Part shown: piece after piece, positions 53,652-62,260 of the stretch
Numbering within the stretch: position 1 is the first letter of the stretch
Layout of the letters: each line of letters starts with the position of its first letter
NCBI RefSeq assembly: GCF_002356355.1
Contig: NZ_AP018052.1
Span: 2,046,001-2,110,000, forward strand
Reading direction: 5' to 3'
Source: Thiohalobacter thiocyanaticus
GTDB lineage: Bacteria > Pseudomonadota > Gammaproteobacteria > Thiohalobacterales > Thiohalobacteraceae
DNA: 64,000 bases
The notes under the pieces: model-generated
Told to the model about the DNA's origin: nothing
What the model saw: the letters and a program-made list of their open reading frames with translations, nothing else
Database searches by the model: none
Position numbers and translations under genes: made by a program

Positions 53652-53715
53652 GCTGAAGTCGGGGGCGCAGATGCCCCGGCTTCATATCGCCGCACGGAAC
53701 CCCATGCCCGGGTGA

Positions 53716-54453
53716 TTACTCAGACCGATCCTCCGGTTCCCGGTCCGGCGTCTTGTAGCCGTGGATCATGGCCGAGACCAGGCCGCTGCGCTCTTTGATC
53801 TCCGCCGCCACCACCGCCAGGATATGCAGGACTGCCGCACCGCTGAGCACGAAGAAGACCCATTCATGCAGCGTGATGTAGGGCTTACGGAAGGCGCGCA
53901 TCGCCTCCCAGGCCGCCGGATCGACCAGCGTCTTGTCGCCCGGCACCAGCGTCGCCGGGTCCACACCCGCTGCGGCGACCCAGCCGGCGATCCAGCCGCC
54001 GAGCGGCGGATAATAAATATCGGTTCCGGCCAGTACCAGCCCCGTCACGCCCTGCACCGTCAACAGCACGAACAGCACCAGCACCATCAGGCGACCGAGC
54101 GGATTATGCCCCAGATAGCGACGCGGCTCACCGCCGGCCAGACTGCGCAGATATGCCCCGAGTTCGCTGAAATAGCCGCGCCCGAAGGGCAGGACAGCAC
54201 CCCAGCGCGCATAACGGCTGCCGACGAATCCCCACAGATAGCGCCAGAGGAGATTCAGCACCATCACGTAGCCGACCCACACATGGAAGGTTTTGAGAAA
54301 TACCTTGGCCTCGGCGGAAATACCCAGCGCCTTGCCGTTGTAGATGATCAGGCCGATGGCCAGGAGCAGCAGCACGCTGGTGAAGTTGACCCAGTGGAAC
54401 ACGCGCACGGAGCGGTCCCAGACGCGGTAGGTCTCGTTTTCTGACTGTGTCAT
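53716..54453 (-). CDS. Cytochrome b561/hydrogenase-type b-heme membrane protein, copy 1
   Basis: 245 residues, four or five membrane helices. Candidate heme-ligand histidines: VFHWVNF (about 19), TFHVWVGY (about 55), TLHEWVFF (about 195) and VLHILAVV (about 208). It fits the cytochrome b/b6 domain family that passes electrons between quinone and a periplasmic partner. No partner gene such as a cytochrome c is adjacent. A paralog of identical length is at 59186-59923. Confidence 0.9.
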   Translation of the reverse strand: MTQSENETYRVWDRSVRVFHWVNFTSVLLLLAIGLIIYNGKALGISAEAKVFLKTFHVWVGYVMVLNLLWRYLWGFVGSRYARWGAVLPFGRGYFSELGAYLRSLAGGEPRRYLGHNPLGRLMVLVLFVLLTVQGVTGLVLAGTDIYYPPLGGWIAGWVAAAGVDPATLVPGDKTLVDPAAWEAMRAFRKPYITLHEWVFFVLSGAAVLHILAVVAAEIKERSGLVSAMIHGYKTPDREPEDRSE

Positions 54454-54562
54454 TATGTTCGCCTCGGTTTACGGATCTGGAAACAGGATACCGCCTTCAG
54501 CTGAATTCAAACTGAAAGCAGACAGCTGAGGACTGAGGGCTGACACCGGAATGACGGATCAA

Positions 54563-55606
54563 TCAACGCCCCCCTTGCAGTCGTTTCAGCATACGTTTCA
54601 GCGATCCAGCCAACCGTTCATGCATGCCTTCAGGCTCAACCCCTTTCACACAGCCCAATACGAATCGTTCCCTGCGCTCAGACATCCAGTCCTGCTTGTA
54701 AGCGTCATTGCCGGTCAGAAAATCGATCTCATCCACCGCTTCGGCATCGATCACGTATTCCATCATAAAACTGGTGAGTATCGATCCCGGCGAATACTGC
54801 CTCCACGCCTCATCATACGCCAGCCTGAAGATGTTCGCCTTGCCGTGGAGCACAAACCAGAGTTGAGCCGCGACAGGCTTGGCCTGAACATAAAGAACTG
54901 CCAGCCGCGACCAGCCCGACCTCGAAATCCCGGCCACAACACCGTCAAGAAAATCCGCATATTGTTCATTCGCCTTCCAGCTGGCCGTATAAACTGCGTG
55001 ATAGTCGGGCATTGCCTGCGGCACCTCCAGCCCGGCAAACAGGCGAATTTCATAGCCGTGCTCGCGTTCGAGCTTGCGTTTCTTGCGGGCAATGGTATTG
55101 CGCAACCTCCCAGGACGGGCCGCCATGTAGTCTTCATACGATTCCCCCTGTACACGATAAATCCAGCTGTACAGGCGAAAATCATAATCACAACTGAATC
55201 CGACCGATTCCAGGCTCCGTTGCAAGCCGCGCATTCTGTCATCATCGTCGGCAACCGGCTCCAGGAGCAAGGCACGGATCGACAGCCGGCTCAAACCTTC
55301 TGCCAGGCATTCGAGGATCCGCTGTTGATCATTCTCCGCAAGCAGAAAACTGTAAAGCGAGGTGTATCGGTGCCTGAGGGCATACCAGGCATGTCCGGCC
55401 CGCCGCATAAGCGGCAGGATCGCCAGCACGTCATCTTCTGCCACCACGCAGGCCAACACCAAAGCCTGATCATCATCAAGGGCAGAGGCAGTCAGTGCCT
55501 CAAACCACGGGCGGGAGAGAAAAACACTGTTCATTTCCCCCTGCCTGAAAAGCGCATCGGCACTCTCCGGCAGTTGGTTCCAGTCGGTATAGCAAACGAA
55601 CTTCAT
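54563..55606 (-). CDS. BioF2/FemAB-like GNAT acyltransferase, copy 1
   Basis: 347 residues. The C-terminal GNAT-like half contains YHAVYTASWKANEQYADFL, AAQLWFVLHGKANIFRLAYD and EIDFLTGNDAYKQDW, as in Acetyltransf_6 proteins often tied to polysaccharide or cell-envelope synthesis. The N-terminal half has LSRPWFEALTASALDDDQ. No membrane segment. Paralog at 57073-58104. I take the second in-frame ATG (MKFVCYTDW) as start, although MLM two codons earlier is possible. Confidence 0.85.
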   Translation of the reverse strand: MKFVCYTDWNQLPESADALFRQGEMNSVFLSRPWFEALTASALDDDQALVLACVVAEDDVLAILPLMRRAGHAWYALRHRYTSLYSFLLAENDQQRILECLAEGLSRLSIRALLLEPVADDDDRMRGLQRSLESVGFSCDYDFRLYSWIYRVQGESYEDYMAARPGRLRNTIARKKRKLEREHGYEIRLFAGLEVPQAMPDYHAVYTASWKANEQYADFLDGVVAGISRSGWSRLAVLYVQAKPVAAQLWFVLHGKANIFRLAYDEAWRQYSPGSILTSFMMEYVIDAEAVDEIDFLTGNDAYKQDWMSERRERFVLGCVKGVEPEGMHERLAGSLKRMLKRLQGGR

Positions 55607-55642
55607 CAACAAGCCCGGCAGAAACGGCGGCGGCGCCTCCGA

Positions 55643-56932
55643 TCACCCCTTCTCTGTGTCCGCTGTTTCTGCCACAGCCAATGCCTGTACTGCTGCAACA
55701 TCCTCATCCAGCAGAAGTCCCTTCCGGGCATAAACCAGTGCCCGGGCCGAATGCCGCAGTGCGGCCTGGCGCATCACCGCATGCCCCGCCGCTGCCAGCG
55801 TCGCCATCGCCTTCTGCACCCGGATCGCCACCTCCAGAGAAGCACACCCATCACGTTCTATCGCAATAAAGGCATCGTCGAACATATCCTCGACCGAAAG
55901 TTCGGGCACCATTATCCGGTCGTACAGGATCTCGGCAGTCTCACCCTCATCCAGGGGAGCGGACCAGAACAGGAACAGCCGGACCAGTGTACCGCAGACA
56001 TCGATCGCAGTGCCCGGGTCATTCACCGCAGGCGACAGTGCGCGGGCGGCAATCTGGGAAAGCACCACCAGCCCGTAGCGCGGATCCTCGTAGTAGGTGC
56101 GTTGCTTATCGATCTTGAACGCAGCAGCAACCACGTGCGGCTCCCAGTCCTTCGCATCTGCATCAGCCATCACATAGGCCAGCACCCGTTCCGGGCTGAC
56201 GAAGGAACCGGGCAGCACCACCACCCGAACCTTCCCGTCAATCTGTTCAGCGAATTCCTGCAGGCTGGCGACATCGATTCGCTGCACATACCCCGCCGAC
56301 TCGGCGGTAACAGCCACGCCCGAGTCGTTTTCCGGGTCGTCCTGAACGGCGCAAAGCGTCGGCGCAATCCGGCGCTGCCCGAGCGCATTGACGGTCGCCT
56401 CCTCCACCTGATCGACCGTATTGCCCAATCGGCCCAGCCTTGCGATGCGGTCCACCCAGTAGACAAAGGTCAGAATCACCAGTCCGAACACGAAAGCCGT
56501 GAACAGGAACAACACAAAAATTCCCGCCCCCCCGAAAAAACCGTTCTTGGCTGCCGTCAGACCCACAATACTGAAGATGAAGGCACCGATGAAAGTGGAA
56601 AGCGCCCGTTGAGAGATGTCATCGGCGATGACCAGGGCGAAGGAGCGCGGCGATGCCGTGGTACTGGCCGAGGCGTAGGCTGAGACCATCGACGCGACTG
56701 CGAAAGTAGCGATGACCAGCATGCTGGAGGCCATGATGGAAAGCAGCGATTCAACGGATTCGGCCGAGACACGTGGCAACACAGTCGCCAGCCGGGTATA
56801 GCTGTCGGCCTTCGAGGCGGCCAGCGCCGCCGCAATGGACAGCAACCCGACCATCAGCGGCTTGACCCACAAACGCTCCTGCAGTTGCACAAAGATGAAC
56901 CTGGCCCGACTCACCATACCGTTCACAGTCAT
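55643..56932 (-). CDS. DUF2254 membrane protein
   Basis: 429 residues. Four membrane segments (about 25-45, 62-85, 110-135 and 140-165) are followed by a long soluble part. Features include FAVASMVSAYASASTTASPRSF, typical of DUF2254, and the C-terminal DPRYGLVVLSQIAARALSPAVNDPGTA. Function unknown. It lies between two paralogous acyltransferase genes in the same direction, 36 bases before copy 1. Confidence 0.88.
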   Translation of the reverse strand: MTVNGMVSRARFIFVQLQERLWVKPLMVGLLSIAAALAASKADSYTRLATVLPRVSAESVESLLSIMASSMLVIATFAVASMVSAYASASTTASPRSFALVIADDISQRALSTFIGAFIFSIVGLTAAKNGFFGGAGIFVLFLFTAFVFGLVILTFVYWVDRIARLGRLGNTVDQVEEATVNALGQRRIAPTLCAVQDDPENDSGVAVTAESAGYVQRIDVASLQEFAEQIDGKVRVVVLPGSFVSPERVLAYVMADADAKDWEPHVVAAAFKIDKQRTYYEDPRYGLVVLSQIAARALSPAVNDPGTAIDVCGTLVRLFLFWSAPLDEGETAEILYDRIMVPELSVEDMFDDAFIAIERDGCASLEVAIRVQKAMATLAAAGHAVMRQAALRHSARALVYARKGLLLDEDVAAVQALAVAETADTEKG

Positions 56933-57072
56933 TTCAGCGTCCCTTCAGATACACAGAAACCCGCGACGGCGAATCAGGCTACAATGATGGCGCGAATCCG
57001 GTTCTGCATACAGGAATGCGCGTCCCGAACACCCGTTCATCGGGCCCGCAAATGCGGCGCTGAAACAGTTGC

Positions 57073-58104
57073 CTACCGCCCTTTCAGCATACGCTTCATC
57101 GATTCAATCAACAGCCCATACCGTCCGGGCAGCTTGGCTTGTTTCACGCAGCCCAACGCGAAACGCTCCCTGCGCTCCGACATCCAGTCCTGCTTGTAGG
57201 CGTCGTTTCCCGTCAGAAAGTCGACCTCTTCCACCCCGTCGGCATCGATCACGTACTCCATCAGGAAACTGGTGAGTATCGAACCCGGCGAATAGCGCCG
57301 CCATGCCTCGTCATATGCCAGCCTGAAGATACTCGCCTTGCCATGCAGCACGAACCAGAGCTGCGCGGCAACCGGCTTCCCCTTGGCATAGAGAACCCCC
57401 AGTCTGGTCCAGCCCGGTCGCGAAAAGCCCGCCACCATGCCGTCCAGGAATCCCGCGTACTGCTCATTTGCCTTCCAGCTGGCTGTGTAGACCGCATGGT
57501 AAGCGGCCAGCGCCGGCGGCACCGCGTCTCCAGCGAACAGACGGATCGCGCAGCCGTGTTCACGCTCGAGCTTGCGCCGCTTGCGGGCGATGGTGTTGCC
57601 CAGCCTGGCGGGTCGGGCCGCCATATAGTCCGCATGAGACCGCCCCTGCACACGATGAATCCAGTTGTACAGGCGAAAGCTGCGATCACAGCTGTATCCG
57701 GCCGCCTCCAGCGCCCGTTGCAGACCATTTATCCTGCTGTCATTGTCAGCAACCGGCTCCAGCAGCAATGCCTGCAGCGGCAGCCGACTCAGACCTTCGG
57801 CGAGGCAGGCGAGGACCTCCGACTGATCATCATCCGCGAGCAACAGACTGTAAAGCGGAGTATAGCGGTGCCTGAGAGAGTACCAGGTATTTCCGGCGCA
57901 GCGCTTCAGGGGCAGGATCGCCAGCACCGCACCGCCCGCCACCACGCAGGCCAGCACCAGGGTCTGACCCTGATCAAGCGCGGTGGCCGCCAGGTTCTCG
58001 AACCAGGGGCGGGAGAAAAAGATACTGTCCTGCTCGCCCTGTGCGAAGAGCACATTGGCACTTTCCGGAAGTTCACTCCAGTCGGAGTAACATATGAAGT
58101 TCAT
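57073..58104 (-). CDS. BioF2/FemAB-like GNAT acyltransferase, copy 2
   Basis: 343 residues, aligning along its whole length with the protein at 54563-55606, with most residues the same (for example YHAVYTASWKANEQYAGFL and DFLTGNDAYKQDWMSERRERF). Copy 2 lacks a few C-terminal residues. Both appear intact, so both may function. The two flank the DUF2254 gene, implying a local duplication. Confidence 0.85.
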   Translation of the reverse strand: MNFICYSDWSELPESANVLFAQGEQDSIFFSRPWFENLAATALDQGQTLVLACVVAGGAVLAILPLKRCAGNTWYSLRHRYTPLYSLLLADDDQSEVLACLAEGLSRLPLQALLLEPVADNDSRINGLQRALEAAGYSCDRSFRLYNWIHRVQGRSHADYMAARPARLGNTIARKRRKLEREHGCAIRLFAGDAVPPALAAYHAVYTASWKANEQYAGFLDGMVAGFSRPGWTRLGVLYAKGKPVAAQLWFVLHGKASIFRLAYDEAWRRYSPGSILTSFLMEYVIDADGVEEVDFLTGNDAYKQDWMSERRERFALGCVKQAKLPGRYGLLIESMKRMLKGR

Positions 58105-58196
58105 CAACAAGGCTGGCGATAGAGAAGTTCCGGGATTCAGGAAAAGAGTGCCGACCCCTTCATTACAACGAAAAGGCGGCCGGGTTGAGCGCCGGG

Positions 58197-58382
58197 TTAG
58201 ACCAAGCTGGTACCATTATCAACCTCCTTATCGGGTACAGCCAAAACAACTTCTCCTTGTGAATTGTAAAATCCTGTTATCAGACATTCAGACTTGATGG
58301 GACCGATTTGCTTCGGTGGAAAGTTGACGACTCCAATTAGCTTTTTCCCCATCAGCTCATCTTTACTGTAGAGAGTTGAATG
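58197..58382 (-). pseudogene. C-terminal remnant of a CsaA-like tRNA-binding protein
   Basis: Minus-strand frame of about 61 codons ending TAA at 58197. It reads HSTLYSKDELMGKK, LIGVVNFPPKQIGPIKSECL, ITGFYNSQGEVVLAVPDKEV and DNGTSLV, which is the C-terminal half of the tRNA_bind/CsaA domain. The N-terminal half is missing; upstream sequence belongs to another gene remnant in a different frame. Confidence 0.75.
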
Positions 58383-58456
58383 TCTTTGGTAATCCGCTTC
58401 GAATAGCGGCCCTGACGAATTTTCTCAGCCTCCTTGCCCTTGAACGATTTGATCAT
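58352..58456 (-). pseudogene. N-terminal remnant of a HigB/RelE-type toxin
   Basis: 34 codons from ATG at 58456: MIKSFKGKEAEKIRQG, RYSKRITKDIQ, then out-of-family residues and a stop. The beginning matches HigB-type toxins of the RelE superfamily, which are about 90 residues long. The frame is lost where the CsaA-like remnant begins; the two overlap by about 30 bases in different frames. No antitoxin gene follows. Confidence 0.65.
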
Positions 58457-58539
58457 AACGCCAATGCTACCGCGCCGCATTAGTATTATCCAGCGCCCCG
58501 ATTTCTGGTCTCGTGAGTTCTAACGAGATGAATAAGGGG

Positions 58540-59121
58540 CCGAACACGGCCTGCCCGACGCCGGCACCTTCACCCTGCTGCTCTGGCGCTACGCCGCCCT
58601 GAGCCTGGTGCTGGCACTGGTGCTCGCCCTGCAGCCGCTGGCAACGGGCACCTTCTCAGGGTGGATGGCCGGAGAAACCGCGAGTGCGCGACAATGGACA
58701 GGACTGGTACTGAGGGTTCTGCGGCGTGGCGTTCACCGTCTGCGCCCGCAGCAACTGGGACGACAGCGGCTCCATCTTCGGCTATCTCATCCAGTTCGGC
58801 TCGATGGCGGCCATTACGCTGGCCAGCCTGCAGCAGCGTCGTCGGGAGGTACTGGCGTCCCATTGGAGTCCCGGGTTCCTTGCCACCATGGCCCAGCTCA
58901 TCCTCGCGGTATCCCTGGACGGCTATGGCCTGATGTGGCTGCTGCTGGCACGAATTGACGCTATGCGCGTCGCCAGCCTGTTCTATCTGGGACCGCCGGG
59001 CACCATGCTGATGACCTGGATCGCATTCTGGGGTCACCTGTTCGCGACCGATATCACCGGGTTGGTGATTGCGGTCGCTGGTGTGGTGCTGGCTCAGGGC
59101 GTTCACCAACGCCTCAGCTGA
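58540..59121 (+). pseudogene. Decayed copy of the EamA/DMT transporter gene
   Basis: Relative to 52752-53651 it lacks the 5' end (homology begins at GAACACGGCCTGCCCGACG). It has an internal deletion joining the second membrane helix region to LALQPLATG, a frameshift near 58715-58725 (VLRVLRRGV versus AFTVCARSNW), and a second deletion after QQRRREVL joining to SHWSPGFLATM. The rest (YGLMWLLLARIDAMRVASLFYLG) is still recognisable. It cannot encode a full transporter. Confidence 0.9.
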
Positions 59122-59185
59122 GCGGAAATCAGGGTGCGGGCGCCCTGACTTCAGGCTGCTGTCACGCAACCCACTGCCTTGGCGA

Positions 59186-59923
59186 TCATTCAGGCCGATC
59201 CTCCGGTTTCCGGTCCGGCGTCTTGTAGCCGTGGATCATGGCCGAGACCAGGCCGCTGCGACTCCGGATCTCGAGGACCACCACGGCAAGGACATGCAGC
59301 AGCGCTGCACCGCTGAGCACGAAAAAGACCCACTTATGCAGCGTGATGTAGGGCTTGCGGAAGCCGCGCATCGCCTCCCAGGCCGCCGGATCGACCAGCG
59401 CCTTGTCGCCCGGGACCAGCGTCGCCGGATCCACGCCGGTCGCGGCGACCCAGCCGGCGATCCAGCCGCCGAGCGGCGGATAGTAGATGTCGGTGCCGGC
59501 CAGTACCAGACCCGTCGCGGCCTGCACAGTCAGCAGTACGAACAGCACCAGTACCATCAGGCGGCCGAGCGGATTGTGCCCCAGGTAGCGACGCGGCTCA
59601 GCGCTGACCAGGCTGCGCAGATACGCGCCCAGTTCGCTGAAATAACCGCGTCCGAAGGACAGGACAGTAGCCCAGCGCCCGTACCGGCTGCCGACGAACC
59701 CCCACAGGTAGCGCCATGCCAGATTCAGGGCCAACACGTAGCCGACCCAAACATGGAAGGTTTTGAGGAAGACCTTGGCCTCGGCGGAAATGCCCAGCGC
59801 CTTGTTGTTGTAGATGATCAGGCCGATGGTCAGGAGCAGCAACACGGCGGAGAAATTGACCCAGTGGAAGACGCGCACGGAGCGATCCCATACGCGATAT
59901 GTTTTAGTTTCAGGTTGCGCCAT
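59186..59923 (-). CDS. Cytochrome b561/hydrogenase-type b-heme membrane protein, copy 2
   Basis: 245 residues, the same length as copy 1 at 53716-54453 and nearly identical over most of the chain; all four candidate heme histidines are kept (VFHWVNF, TFHVWVGY, TLHKWVFF, LLHVLAVV). Unlike the neighbouring transporter copy it is intact. I start at the ATG at 59923 (MAQPETKTY), equivalent to copy 1. Confidence 0.9.
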   Translation of the reverse strand: MAQPETKTYRVWDRSVRVFHWVNFSAVLLLLTIGLIIYNNKALGISAEAKVFLKTFHVWVGYVLALNLAWRYLWGFVGSRYGRWATVLSFGRGYFSELGAYLRSLVSAEPRRYLGHNPLGRLMVLVLFVLLTVQAATGLVLAGTDIYYPPLGGWIAGWVAATGVDPATLVPGDKALVDPAAWEAMRGFRKPYITLHKWVFFVLSGAALLHVLAVVVLEIRSRSGLVSAMIHGYKTPDRKPEDRPE

Positions 59924-60249
59924 CGGTGTTTCGCCCCGGTCTACGGATTCGGCTGACAAGATACCGCCATCAGCTGAATTCAAACTGAAAAATTGTATCA
60001 GTGAAGAATCAGTATCAGGAAAAGCCGGATTGATTTCCTTTGCGTCATCCCGGCGTCGGCGGGATCCAGGGAAAATCAGCCACATGGCTGCCGATCGGGG
60101 CCCGACCGGCTTGTGGGCCGGCTGAGCATTACCGAACTTCCCGCATGGACCACTGGAGCAGAAATATCCTCGGTGCATCTTGATCTCCCTCAACCTATAC
60201 TTCAGCCTGCACGACTGGATGCTGGTCAGGCAAAAGATGGATAGGTGAT
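59924..60249. other. Divergent region between cytochrome b copy 2 and the HAD-ATPase gene
   Basis: 326 bases without a gene. The first 70 bases match the region before cytochrome b copy 1, including CAGCTGAATTCAAACTGAAA (59971-59990), so the duplication includes the promoter. A small palindrome (GTCATCCCGGCGTCGGCGGGAT) is near 60044-60064. ATAGGTGAT before 60250 gives a ribosome-binding site. Confidence 0.5.
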
Positions 60250-61959
60250 ATGCGTTACCTTGCACTTGTAACGGACTACGACGGGACACTGGTTTCAGAT
60301 GACAGGGTATCGGAGCCTGTCGCGCAGGCCCTGGAGCGCCTGAGGGTTTCCGGCAGGCGGGCGATTCTGGTTACCGGTCGACGGCTTGACGATCTGCTTG
60401 CGGTCTGTCCCTGCGCACGGTTGTTCGACCTCGTGGTAGCAGAGAACGGCGGCATCGTCTACGACCCGCACAGCCGCGAAGAGACGCAGCTTGCCCCTTC
60501 CCCATCCAAGCTGCTGATACAGGGCCTGCAGAGGCATGGGGTCGAGCCGCTTGAGGTCGGACAGGTCCTGGTGGCGACACAGGCGCCGCACCGCACGGTG
60601 GTCCAGGACCTCATCTGGGAACTCGGTCTCGAAGCCCAGGTGATCGGTAATCGCGGTGCGGTGATGGTGCTCCCGGCAGGTGTCAACAAGGCGACGGGGC
60701 TCGAGTACGCACTGCGTGAACTGGGGCTTTCGCGCCACGAAGTGGTGGGAGTCGGTGACGCGGAGAACGATCACTCCTTCCTGGAGCGCTGTGAGTGCGC
60801 CGTGGCAGTGGCCAACGCGGCACCGTCCATCAAGGCGATTGCCACCTTCGTCACCACGGCCGAGAACGGGAACGGGGTTATCGAGCTGATCGATGAATTG
60901 ATCACTGACGATCTGGACCGGGTGACCGGCACGCTGCCACAACATCTGGTCCTGTTCGGCAAACGCTCGGATGCAACCACGGTGCAACTTCCACCTTACG
61001 ATCACAACATACTGGTTGCCGGGCCTTCCGGCAGCGGCAAATCCACCCTCGCCGCCGGCGTCGTCGAGCGCCTCATCGAAAAGGATTACCAGGTTTGTAT
61101 CGTCGACCCGGAGGGTGATTACGGAACGCTGCGCGACGTGGTGGCGCTCGGCAACCAGTGGCGTGCACCGAGTGTGGCCGAGGTGGTGTCGATACTCGAA
61201 GACGCCAGGGTCAATGTCAGCGTCAACCTGCTTGGCATCGCATTGGGCGATCGGCCGGATTTCTTCGCCCAACTCATACCCAACCTGCAGGCCATGCGCG
61301 CCCGCACCGGACGGCCACACTGGCTGCTCGTGGACGAGGCGCACCACATGCTGCCCAGCACCTGGGGTCACGCCGCCTCCGTGCTGCCGCAACAACTCCA
61401 CGAGACCATCCTGGTCACCGTGCATCCCGACCAGGTGGCCCCGGCCATCCTCGCACCGATCGACGTGGTTGTGGCCATCGGGCATTCACCGGAAAAGACC
61501 CTTGGGGAGTTCGCCACCGCAACGAACCAGCCGCTGGCCTGGCCCGAGGGCTTGTCCTATCAACCGGATTACGTCGTCGTCTGGTACCTCCGGGACGGAC
61601 AGCCGCCGTTTTCGATGCAGCCACAACGTGGGCGGGCCGAGCGCATCCGCCACCACCGCAAGTATGCGGAAGGCAATCTGCGCTGGCACAGCTTCTATTT
61701 CCGCGGCCCGGACAATCATCATAACCTGAAGGCGCAGAACCTCCATGTCTTTTCCCAGATCGGCGAGGGCATCGACGAGTCAACCTGGATGTTTCATCTC
61801 CGCCGCGGCGATTATTCGCGTTGGTTCCGCCACGTGATCAAGGATGATTATCTCGCTGACGAGACAGGGCGCATCGAGCGGCGTGCCGACCTCGCGCCCT
61901 GGCAGACACGACAGATGATCCGGGAGTTGATCAATGCCCGCTACACACTGCCCGAATAA
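60250..61959 (+). CDS. HAD-superfamily phosphatase fused to HerA/DUF87-like P-loop ATPase
   Basis: 569 residues. Domain 1 (1 to about 225) is a Cof-type HAD hydrolase: motif I DYDGT (9-13), motif II VTGR (41-44), Lys147 in GVNKATGLEYAL and motif IV GVGDAENDHSF (167-177). Domain 2 (about 240-460) is a P-loop ATPase: Walker A GPSGSGKST (258-266) and Walker B WLLVDEAHHML (358-368), similar to HerA/DUF87 proteins. About 100 further residues end the chain. The joined function is unknown; the HAD part resembles sugar-phosphate phosphatases. It is followed by mgtE after 301 bases. Confidence 0.85.
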   Translation: MRYLALVTDYDGTLVSDDRVSEPVAQALERLRVSGRRAILVTGRRLDDLLAVCPCARLFDLVVAENGGIVYDPHSREETQLAPSPSKLLIQGLQRHGVEPLEVGQVLVATQAPHRTVVQDLIWELGLEAQVIGNRGAVMVLPAGVNKATGLEYALRELGLSRHEVVGVGDAENDHSFLERCECAVAVANAAPSIKAIATFVTTAENGNGVIELIDELITDDLDRVTGTLPQHLVLFGKRSDATTVQLPPYDHNILVAGPSGSGKSTLAAGVVERLIEKDYQVCIVDPEGDYGTLRDVVALGNQWRAPSVAEVVSILEDARVNVSVNLLGIALGDRPDFFAQLIPNLQAMRARTGRPHWLLVDEAHHMLPSTWGHAASVLPQQLHETILVTVHPDQVAPAILAPIDVVVAIGHSPEKTLGEFATATNQPLAWPEGLSYQPDYVVVWYLRDGQPPFSMQPQRGRAERIRHHRKYAEGNLRWHSFYFRGPDNHHNLKAQNLHVFSQIGEGIDESTWMFHLRRGDYSRWFRHVIKDDYLADETGRIERRADLAPWQTRQMIRELINARYTLPE

Positions 61960-62260
61960 CGCGGCCGCATATGGATGTCAGCGTGTGCGCCCTCGTTGCG
62001 GGCATGGACGCGCAGAAAACCCTGAACCCTCTCAGCATTCTGCCGGTGTGCGCGAGTCCGCCGGGTCGGTGGGTGGCCTTCGCCGCAAGGGCCTTCGGTC
62101 TGTCGCGGGCGAATCCACGCAGCCGCTGCCGGAATTCACCTGAAGGAAACCGTTTTCGAAGCCGCCGATATCCAGGAACTCGAAGCGCCTGCATGGCCCG
62201 GAGCGCCCCGTCCTGGGATGATGGATTGAACACCCATGATTTGGTCGGAGAGCCAGCACG
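61960..62260. other. Gap before mgtE with a possible gene remnant
   Basis: 301 bases. From 62131 to 62229 one frame reads GIHLKETVFEAADIQELEAP and AWPGAPRPGMMD before a TGA, with protein-like composition and no start. It may be the C-terminal end of a deleted gene, not identified. GGAGAG nine bases before 62261 is the mgtE ribosome-binding site. Confidence 0.4.

Noticed and set aside
52752-59923. Composite transposon explaining the duplicated blocks
   Set aside because: No transposase, insertion sequence ends or target duplications are visible at either copy.
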